The translations under genes were made by a program, and so were the position numbers. Below, one piece after another: positions 54,801-64,000 of a stretch of 64,000 nucleotides of DNA. Source of the stretch: Tubulanus polymorphus. Lineage: Eukaryota > Nemertea > Palaeonemertea > Tubulaniformes > Tubulanidae. The stretch's first letter is position 1; the number at the start of each line of letters is the position of its first letter. The stretch is from positions 5,740,501 through 5,804,500 of the forward strand of contig NC_134028.1 in NCBI RefSeq assembly GCF_964204645.1, in the 5' to 3' direction. The notes under the pieces were generated by a model that was not told the origin of the DNA, did no database searches, and saw nothing but the letters and a program-made list of their open reading frames with translations.

Positions 54801-57530
54801 CGATATACACTTATTCCTGAAGGATCCAAGACCCTTCTTCAAATTTGCTAAAGTAAGTTGCGCGATAGCTTAATTCGTACTACGGTAAATGCAAATTGTT
54901 TTAAGTTATGCCCAGGTGGGATCGAGGTTATCAGTGATTTATGATAGGGTTACTTTTGCAGGGTCCCTGCAACTCTTTGATTCCTTAAAAACAGGAATGA
55001 CTGATCTGTAGGACCCTGTTTTAAAGCTGTGTTAAAAACACTACTTTTTATGCAATATTTAATCAACTATTTTAGTTAGTAAGTCGTATATCGCTTTATA
55101 TGTTTGTAAAATGTGCTGATATGTACATGGAGCGCAATAAATAAAAGATAGATTGTTATTTTGATGTTAGGATTGTTATTTTGATGTTAATTTGTTTTCG
55201 TAATTTTAGGAGATTTACCCTGGTCAGTTCCATCCATCCAGATGTCATCGGTTTATACGTAAAATCGAAGAGCAAAATAAACTATTGCGCAACTATACTC
55301 AAAATATTGACACACTCGAGCAAACTGCTGGTATTCAAAATGTCATTCAGTGCCACGGTAAGTAGACACACATCAATTTTCAATACCTGGAAAACTTCGG
55401 GAATTTGGATATTCTATTGACCACGCGTTTCTTTATCACTACGAGATTCATGAAAATGAATGAATTGTAGCATTTTAAACCAAGAAATTCCTCGGATTTA
55501 CTCGGGGAATTGTCCCTTTACATCATGGAAAAATCAGGGAAAGTGCAGAAAATTAGGAAAAAACACTCGATTCTGAATCTCTTGTTCAATTGAAGCGTAT
55601 GAATTGTTATTATAGGATCATTTGTCACGGCTACTTGTGTGACTTGTAAATATAAGTGTAATGCTGAAGATATACGAGCCGACATCATGAATCAGGTACG
55701 CGTTCAATTCGCGAAATAAATCTCCCAAAAATTTTAATTCCAATCGGTCGAAATACAATCTAATATATACGTCTGCTTCGCTCGACAGGTTATTCCACGT
55801 TGCCCTAAATGTCCGGCCGATACAGAATTTCCCGTAATGAAGCCGGATATCGTATTTTTCGGCGAGGGTTTATCCGAAGAATTTCATCGACAGATGGAGA
55901 AAGATAAAGACGATTGTGACTTGCTGATAGTCATCGGTTCGTCGCTGAAAGTCCGACCCGTTGCTCTTATACCCAGTAAGTTTTGAACTCATTTTGAATG
56001 AAAAGATTCTCTATCGGGACAATTGCCATTTCAAACTTTACCGTTTCGAGGCTAAATTCTTTCATGAAACTGAAGCCTGATCTGATAAAGTATCAGATCA
56101 CTAACTATTGTGGCTAAGCTCGGGCTAGTTTGGCAGGGTTTCATACCGTGGCGAGTCTCGATGCCATCAGGTTCGAATCCCTGCCGGTGGTGATATGAAA
56201 AAATTACGATGTTTCGATTTATTCTAGATTCGATACCTGCTGATTGTCCTCAGGTGTTAATCAACCGTGAACCGTTGCCGCATCTGAATTTCGACGTCGA
56301 ATTGCTCGGCGACTGCGACGTCATCGTCAACGAGTTGTGTCATCGTCTCGGTGACGCGTGGTCGGACATCTGCGGCGAGTTGCCGCTCGACGAGGTTCGA
56401 AAAGATGCGTTGACCACGCCGAAACTGACGCGTAGCCCGGTTACCGCCGTCGAGGAGAACAGCCAACAATCGACGACGAACGAGTTCACGCAGTTGACCG
56501 TACGCAGCAATAGCACGAACAGTTCGCTAAGTGATTTACAATCGGACAACTGTCTGTCGCCGGCCGATTCCGATTGTCGCCAGCGCGACAGCAGCGAGTG
56601 TTCGAGCGACAGCGCGATCGAATCGGGCAGCGGCAGCGGCGAAGAGGGTGAAATTGAGGCGCATCGACGACCTCGCGACAACGACGTTTCACTGGAAGAA
56701 GAGGATGTTAATGAAAATCACGAACTGGAAACGTTGCGAGAAATGTGGAATTCGAAACGTTCGTCGATAGCTTCTCGGTTATCCGGTAAGTTGCGTCATA
56801 ACCTCTTGTGTGTACCACAGATGCCTTTGCAGTTAGTTATTGTTCACATGCACCATATTAGATGTAAAATGGCCGTTAATCATGACTTTGTATGGAGTTA
56901 GATTCTTGCGTTCTACATCTAAAGGGACCATCCATATCGATAAGGGCGGATCTAGGATTTGTGGAAGGGTGCACCTGAAAAATGGAATGGGCACTTAATT
57001 TGAATTTGAAAAAGGTAGATTTGGCACTGCAGGGCTGCAAGGGAAACATTGTTTGGGGTTCTGGTGTTCCTCCCGCATTTGAATTTTGAAGGGGGTAGAA
57101 CAGTCCATCCGGATTGCCCCCCTAAATAGTATGCAATTCACTGACCATTCACTGACTAGTGTGAAGTAGTGATAGTACGAGTGTAATCCATGCTTTCGTT
57201 GATTATTGATGATATTGTTGTTTTTCGATTGTAGGCGGTTCGTACCTCTATCAGCCCCCGAGTCGGTACGTCTTCAAAGGAGCCGAAGTTTACAGCGACG
57301 ACGAATCGTCGAATAGCGATTCGGATAGTTCGAGCAGCGACGACGACACGGACGACGAAAGCGCGCCCGCTTGTCGTAAAATCAACCGCACGGAAAACCA
57401 GGACACGAATAACCGTAGCGAAACTATAGCCGGCGCCACTGATTTAGACTGTAGGAATTCCGGAAAGGAGATAGTTGCCTCGGAGAGTCGGGTGAATTCG
57501 ACTAGCGTAGACGAGGGGGTGTCTTGTTGA
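51815..57530 (+). CDS. SIRT1: SIRT1, NAD-dependent protein deacetylase
   Basis: Class I sirtuin: removes acetyl groups from lysines of histones and regulators using NAD, mainly in the nucleus. Coding exons: 51815-51983, 52370-52453, 53090-53175, 53476-53602, 53927-54168, 54700-54852, 55210-55357, 55616-55695, 55789-55975, 56228-56785, 57235-57530; phases fit, 709 residues. Basic RP-rich start (KRPRLD), acidic stretch, then the core from about residue 156: [17 protein letters not shown] (NAD site), [21 protein letters not shown] (catalytic His), zinc pairs TCVTCK and [52 protein letters not shown] Ser/Asp/Glu-rich linker leads to [18 protein letters not shown], matching the ESA segment that activates mammalian SIRT1. 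The start [11 protein letters not shown] is in a good context (aaagATGgcg); a frame extending 19 codons upstream has no family similarity. Confidence 0.97.
55455..55565. mobile_element. Possible decayed CAGGGTGGCCAC-family fragment in a SIRT1 intron
   Basis: Phrases tactcggggaattgtccc and aaaaatcagggaaagtgc resemble the family's interior. No ends are visible, so assignment is weak. It lies between SIRT1 exons 7 and 8. Confidence 0.3.
56105..56200 (+). repeat. tRNA-derived (class II-like) SINE head
   Basis: TGGCTAAGCTCGG fits the A-box pattern and GGTTCGAATCC at 56170-56180 is an exact B box; the spacing of about 60 bases suits a long-variable-arm tRNA (Leu/Ser type). ATCAGGTTCGAATCCCTG can form a T arm. 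The anticodon arm and acceptor stem are not convincing. In the intron before SIRT1 exon 10, ending about 28 bases from its acceptor. Confidence 0.5.
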
Positions 57531-60500
57531 TTCGACCGAATCTGTTATATACCAAATGTTGTCTGTATTAATACATATTGAAATTAGATATCTAAAACGT
57601 ACGGTGCACCCTTGGCCTATCTGTCACTTAAAATGAAAATATTCACCTTGGGGTTCTTATGGGTTTTGGAAAGTGATAATATTTTTTCAGGCCCTGGAAA
57701 AGCCATGGAAATTATATTTCATTCTCTGTGGCTATGGAAAATATATTGGAAATTAGAAAATGGTCTCAAAATGAAATTTTCCTTCAATTTTAAATTTCAG
57801 GCTATATGCCTAATAGTCTTTTAATTTTGATGACAACCGGGATTTGTCACTTTCCATATTGTGCATAGCCACTTGTACATATTTGATAAAAATCTTTATG
57901 AAAACTATTTGTCAAAGGTATATCGATACTTTATTGCCAGCTATTTACTTCGAATGGGCAATTGTATGGAAAAAAAATGTAACTTGGGGTATGGAAAAGT
58001 TATGGAAGATGAAATAGGTTAACCCGTGAGAACCCTGTCACCTGGGGGTCTAAAACTTCATTTGAAATTATACAATTCTGGATTGAAGATACGCAATTTA
58101 AAGTATGTTAGTACCTATGCACCAATCATTACAATTCCCCCTAGGCTAATCAAGGGTGCACTTTCATACTCAATAGATACTTATTCGAAAAGCTATTTAT
58201 TTTTGGAACTGATGCATTTCAAAATTTGACAATGGCATTACCATATACGTATAATTTAAGTTGACATCAGAATGGAGTATTGTTTAAATCGTATATGCTC
58301 CAGCTCTGCAGGGCTGTTTTACTGAAATCTGAATATTACATTCGCGCTCCTGGCGTTAGAAAACTTTAAGGAAATGAGAAGCGATTTAGCGTAAGCCATG
58401 AGTCAGTCGATAGAGGCTTCTTATAGTCCAAAAACGATCTAAATCTCGAGATTGGTAAGAACGATTATCTGAAACCAGTCCCTGGGTCATACTTTTCCGC
58501 CATTTAGTAGAGTAGCCATTTGCAAATATTAAAAACCCTTCTGACTTGGTCAGAGCAAGGCATTGAGGTATGCAGATCCGAGGTACTGTATTACCGATGT
58601 ATTACAAAGCGTGAAGACTGACTTTGTATATTCGCTTTGATGGATCCATTTTTCACAAGAAATATAAAAACCCGTTGCATTTAAGTACATACGTATTCAT
58701 AAAAGAAATTTTGTATTTTCTTACAAACGATTATTGTTAGAATAAAGGTTAATATTAGTACTAGATAGAGAAGGCGGTGGTAGGAAAATCTATAGCTCAA
58801 CTAACTAGAAGAATCAAGGGGTCTATGCAAAAAGTTGTTTTTAGGTAATATCCGCAATGATTAGAATCTGGCATTTAAAACAGTTCTTCGTTGTTTTTCG
58901 TGATCTTCCAATTACAAAAATTACTATATTTCTAAAAGCGCACATCGTTTTTTTCATTCCTACCGTTAGAAATTTCGTAACAGTTAAGAGAAATACCGTT
59001 CCCGACTCCTTCCTTTTGTATCGTTTTTCCGAAGGATTTTGCGTTGTATGTGTTTGACTTCCAGATTCTGTATTGTAATTTTGGTACGAAGTAGTATTTC
59101 ATTATGAAATGGAAAAAGCGTTGCTTATCCTGGATTCGTCTTGTTCCGGATAGCGGACAGTTGTATTACAGAGGTTAAGCTGAATTCCTATTGATCTCCG
59201 ACTATTTTCAAGCAATAATTCAACCTTCGGTTCCATTGTTGTCGTCATCGTCGTTCTCTTGTTGTAAATATTTGATATATTTTTCATCGAAAATGAAAAA
59301 GGAAAAAAAAATCATGAAGTAGTAAGTTAGTTCACTCGAAGAAAAAAAATGTGCTTGTCACTCGTATATACAGTTTACGTACTACAAACTGATGAGGCGT
59401 AGGCCTGTTGATATTCTAAAGACCGCCTCCCATCTCAAGTTAATATATGTCATATGTATGCATTGATCGTTCTGAAAGTTCCAAGCAAAACAACTGAAGA
59501 TTTTTGAGCGTGTAAATATTGCCTATTGAGACCCTAGAGATAGTAAAATGGTACTAGCAATGTTTAGATCTCGTTCCTACATTTAGACATCAACATCGGG
59601 ATAAGGTGCTCATTTGACATGCGCATGTTTCGAGTTTCACACGCGCATGTTTTGAATGAAGTATATAAACGATTCAAGAATCCGTATTAAAGGGAAGACT
59701 GTTGGTTGTATACTGATGAAATGAGCTGTTGAAAGTGACTGTGTAATGTATTTTACGCAATGTCGGATAAGCCGGCTCGGGTAGCTGGTTCTTATTGTCG
59801 TCGACTACCGGCACTTTCGAGACTGAATTCAAGAAATATATTCGTACGGAAATTATGGTACATATGTATCGCTTATTATTGCTGTAAATTAGAAATCGAC
59901 GAGAAAAAAGCACTTATGTATTTTTGTATCGGAATCGTTGTAATATATAACGCTATTGTTGACTGGTTTGTTTTTTTTCAGTGGTTTTTTTAACGTAAAA
60001 TTTGAATCATGCCGATGATGAAATATAATCGTATGTCCTATCTTGTCTATTTACGTACCGTATCTCCGGTACAGCCAAAATGATATCAGAAATCATTCAT
60101 AAACAGAATCAGCGCGATTGATTGTCTACATCGCTTAAGGATTTAGATTTTTTGTATCAAAAATGCATAATAATTTAACAATGTCAATTCAGCGTTGATG
60201 AAATAAGGTTCTTGTGTTATACATAAGTGGTGGGTAAAGAAAATTACGTTCGTAGATAGTAAGCTCTGCAATAGAGCGCTGATATGTTTGGTGCTGAAGT
60301 AGTTACAAGAAAAATACTTTCAGCCGCTTGAAATCGGAAGCAATCTCAATCTTTTAGATAAAGGCGTATAATGGTGTATTCGGTAAATACTTGATTGTTT
60401 ATTTAGGATGTATAAGTTATAATAAGAAAATGTAGTAGTTCATATTATTATGGTATATTATTATTTTATCATTTTGTTATCATATTATGGTAATCGTAGT

Positions 60501-63500
60501 GTTACCCAAAATATAGCTTTATTTCGGTATAAGGAAAGGGGTCACTGCGTCACTGCTAAAGGCAAGCTCAGGTCACCCAGACTGTAGGATTTATGAGTTG
60601 CTGGTCGGGAGAAGTGCCAGTGGTTTCTTGTGAACATGTAGTTGATAAAAGCTGCGATCTCTCAAGGGTTCATAATTTCAAATTTAGCGTGGGTCAACTT
60701 TGGCCTCCGACCGGCCAAAAACATTGGACCAGGCCCGAGTTAAATTTTAGCATGGATTAAATTATTGCGTGTGAATTGCTTCATTTGCCTGAAGTGACTA
60801 ACTTCGCTTTGTTCAAGCATTGTTTAGTATCGAGTGAGCGGTTTACGTGTGAACGCGCTCTCTAATTAGGCACGGGCCAAATTTGACTCGGGGCCTGGTG
60901 CCAAATCGTCGCTGTGTAATCGCGGCTAAGGTCACAGCAATTGTCATGTGCCAGATGCATTCGCACCTTAGTCATGCGTAGCATCACCGAAGTATAACAG
61001 GGCCATAAAAAATTGGTGATTTCTACTTGTGGTTGCCAATCAACATGAGATGTCCATAGGTCAAAGCTACGGGTGATCGAGGAGTTGCTCTGAATCCGGT
61101 TAGTGTTAATGGTTTCGCAAAGGCAACCTGGACTTAGCTTTAATAGGAGTCTTTGATTTAAGTTCCGAAAAACGTGTTGTTGCTCGTAGTAAAAGTAGTG
61201 TGTGATTTCTTTTGAAAATTGCGAAGAATATTATGTAGATTTTTTGTGATCGTTGTTATTGTTATTGTATGTGACAGAAATATATATATAACAACGCGTT
61301 GATTTAGTGTCTTGAGGTCTGGTTGTAAAAAGCAAAGGTATTTAGTGGTTTTAAGTATTACTCGTCGATATGTAGTTTTTCTCTTAGAGATGGATATTGT
61401 AAATTACGATGGAAAATTGATATCAGTAATAGCCGTTTTATATATTAAAAGAATATTTTACGATTGTAGTTAGAAAAGATAAAAGAAAAAAAATAGTTTA
61501 AGACGGGACCAGATTTTTGATTGCTCCACTTCATGGATATTTTATAGAAATAGAAAATATAATACTCCATCGTCAATTGTTCTGATGCCGGATGAAATGT
61601 CGAAGAGAAAAAAAAACGCGTCGTGCATTCCGTTTTTTTTTTTTCGAAAGAATTTCATGTCGTTGATATAATCTTTGAGGATCCTACATTAGCTGGCTAT
61701 GAAGGACAGTCGCGTATACGAATATATAGCAGGACGGAATTAAGAATTATTATGTAAATAGAAATAATGTACAATTAATATAATTATAAATTAACGTTGA
61801 AACTGATGATCTCCAAGCTGTAGCACATAGGATTATTATTATTATTATAATTATTACTATATTGTCATGTATCTGAAAATTTTATATGGACTTTGTATAC
61901 TTAATTAATCTCAAGCCAGTAAAAAACTGGTTCAGTCATTAGGGCCTTCTTGCGAAACCTGTCATTCTATGTCAGTAAACGAGGTTGGCTGGCACAATTT
62001 GAATGTATGAAGAAACCCCCAAGGGGTTTGATAACTGTAAATATAATGGCTTACTTAACACTAATCTGTAAATAGATTTAGATTCAGGGAAGTATTGTTT
62101 TTGCCGCTGACTGGACTGTCTATGATTCAAATTACTTCGTTATGATCCATTTTGTCGAACCCAGATATTTATGTTTTAAATCTCATTTGAGTTTTACTAG
62201 AAGTGGAAATATGTAGCGGTACGATTCTCAGGATTGCAAATGCGTCCTTTGATTCTGCAGTAAAATTCGGCCTGCTGTCCACATTTACTTGCCGATTGAA
62301 TTTCAGTCATCGTTGAAGATAAGATCATAGCCAACCTACCTTGATAAAGTAAAATACTTTTTTTTCGTTTGCAGAATTATTACATCCCCCGAAGTCCAGT
62401 TAGCCTTGAAAACAATCATTAGAATTAACTTACATAAACTGATATTGTTAATGAATTTCTAGGTATGTTCTTTTTTTTTATACACGGGTGTATTATTAAG
62501 CGGGTGGTGTATAATGTATATTGTCTTCGGTACTTCGTGCTGTATAATTGAGAAGTGACCGTCGTGGGTTAAAAAGAGAAAATCATTATTTTTGTTACTA
62601 CAGTCGTCGAAAAGAGATAAAATGTGCCATTCTTATCGATAATTACGAAACTTAATAAACTACCAAAGCATGATTTATTCAGAATCTGAATCATCATATT
62701 TTAGTCGATTTTTTGGGGAATTCTGTACATACAAATAACTATTGGCATATGTATGAATCGTTCAATAATGTTTTTGTTCACGTGTCGTCCATTTTTTTTC
62801 TGTTCATCCGTCTTGAGTGAACGTGTTTTCGTAACTGAAGACTCTCTTAAACTTAATACTCGACACCGAAGTCTCAGCTCCCTTTCACTAGATAATCTGA
62901 ATTCTAGGCGACCTTATTTGGTTGAATATATTCCGCTTTGGAAATTTTGGTATCGGTTTTGAATTCTCGCAACTCACTGAAAGTGTCAGGCTACTCATAG
63001 CATGTTCTACATTTCTTTTAAACCATTTCCAATAACTAGGTAAGGCTGAGTCTTAAGAATCCTAATTATCTAACTGCCAGCATTGCTTTAAACCCCTTAT
63101 ATATGATTTGGTACTTCATTAAGGCTTATATTTTGATGATGCTGATGATGGTGTTCGTTAATGTAACTGTATTGTATAACAGTGTTACAATGTGTAATGT
63201 AAATGTTACAGATTTCTCTGTTCCTGTTTATATATGCCAAGTACAAAAGCTAAAATAAATTTTATGTCCTGTTGCTACAAGATAATTACGTAGTTACTTC
63301 GTTATAGTTTTATTGAGGTTTCTGGAGGTGGTTGACTGCTGTACTACTGTTAAGTCTGTAAACATTGTCTGTCCGTCATTAACCCATATTCTACTCTGTA
63401 TGTCTGCAGTTCAAACAAAATGGCTAAGTTGCAGTTGTGACCCGGCTATAGAATCGTGATCAACCAAGTCCAACCATGAGCTACTGCACAAATCTGATCT

Positions 63501-64000
63501 GTTCAAAGAGAATATTTGTTGCAATTTTTTAGATACCGTCCTACTTGGATCACTAAAAAAACAGCGTAAGCCCGAAGGTAGACAAATAGAGCGGACTTGT
63601 ACCGAATCTGCTGAGACTGCCTTGAACTTTGTAAACAAACAGGGGTTACTATTGAATCAATTAACCTACAATTCCTGCAATATGACATAGAAAAATGCAA
63701 AGATTTATCTAAATCTATCAGACATATTATTATTCTCTTTGAAATGACAAATAAATACAGAATACAAATGTACAAACGAAATCGATAAAATCTAACAAAA
63801 ATTGAGATGGACGGATCCAGAGTAAAACAAGTCATTCAAATCATGGACATTTTAACTTGAACAACAGTGAAAAGTACATAGACATAATCTCAATAATTTC
63901 TCACAAATTCTGGCTTATGAAGAATGAATTGTTCCTATGTTCACGAAAGGTGTTACTCGGCAGACTCTGCTTAGCTTGGATTCAATGATTGATATCAATT
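57531..64000. other. SIRT1 3' UTR and downstream non-coding DNA
   Basis: About 6.5 kb with no exon I can support on either strand. AATAAA occurs at 58741-58746 and 63254-63259; either could end SIRT1, so the 3' UTR may be 1.2 kb or more. Homopolymer T/A runs are frequent. A MITE-like repeat is at 57650-58036. Minus-strand frames at 63411-63835 overlap each other and show no recognisable family. Confidence 0.45.
57650..58036. mobile_element. MITE-like repeat with GGGTTCTYAYGGGTT ends
   Basis: Left ggggttcttatgggttttgg and the inverse of the right end, cagggttctcacgggttaac, are related inverted repeats. The interior repeats ctggaaaagccatgg, ctatggaaaatat and tatggaaaagttatgg phrases. It starts about 120 bases after the SIRT1 stop and so probably lies in its 3' UTR. 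Confidence 0.5.

Noticed and set aside
60690-60930. Possible MITE with gggtcaactttggcc / gggccaaatttgactc words
   Set aside because: Inverted ends are not clear enough to define an element.
63411-63835. Two overlapping minus-strand frames of 75 and 110 codons near the right edge
   Set aside because: They overlap in different frames, have no recognisable motif and no supported splice sites; could be an edge exon but not supportable.

Overview
The window reads as animal nuclear DNA: AT-rich, split genes with GT-AG introns, microsatellites and many short degenerate DNA transposons. The gene set (Polycomb CBX with a C-terminal Pc box, otopetrin, MEIOB, NRDE2, TMEM72-like, SIRT1) and the compact introns suggest a marine invertebrate, most likely a lophotrochozoan such as a mollusc, brachiopod or annelid. 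That placement is inference; no species can be named from the sequence alone.

Layout. The left half is transcribed leftward (minus strand): a Polycomb chromodomain protein (3336-12227, 5 coding exons), a TRP-like ankyrin/six-helix channel (16110-19763, 2 coding exons), an otopetrin proton channel (21528-27800, 6 coding exons) and the meiotic ssDNA-binding protein MEIOB (29058-36211, 13 coding exons). At about 37 kb transcription diverges. The right half is on the plus strand: NRDE2 (38108-46409, 9 coding exons) with an intronless class A GPCR nested in its fifth intron (42043-43032), a TMEM72-like four-helix membrane protein (47069-49342, 6 coding exons) and SIRT1 (51815-57530, 11 coding exons). 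About 6.5 kb without recognisable coding sequence follows. All exon models were assembled by hand from splice sites, reading phase and family similarity; every junction listed is phase-consistent.

Mobile DNA is mostly non-autonomous. A family with CAGGGTGGCCACT-like ends recurs in introns of MEIOB, NRDE2, TMEM72 and probably SIRT1. Two pogo/Tigger-like MITEs, one piggyBac-like MITE, a MITE inserted inside another MITE, a decayed LINE reverse transcriptase and tRNA-derived pieces are also visible. No rRNA gene, intact tRNA, CRISPR array or prokaryotic-type operon was seen.

The genes do not form one pathway. Loose themes are chromatin and RNA control (Polycomb, SIRT1, NRDE2), meiosis (MEIOB) and two adjacent channels of possible sensory use (TRP-like, otopetrin). 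The most unusual protein-level observations are a seven-cysteine cluster immediately before the Pc box of the Polycomb protein, a canonical PLDLS (CtBP-type) motif in the same protein, and a 13-residue tandem-repeat tail on NRDE2 whose stop codon comes from a deletion inside the repeat array.
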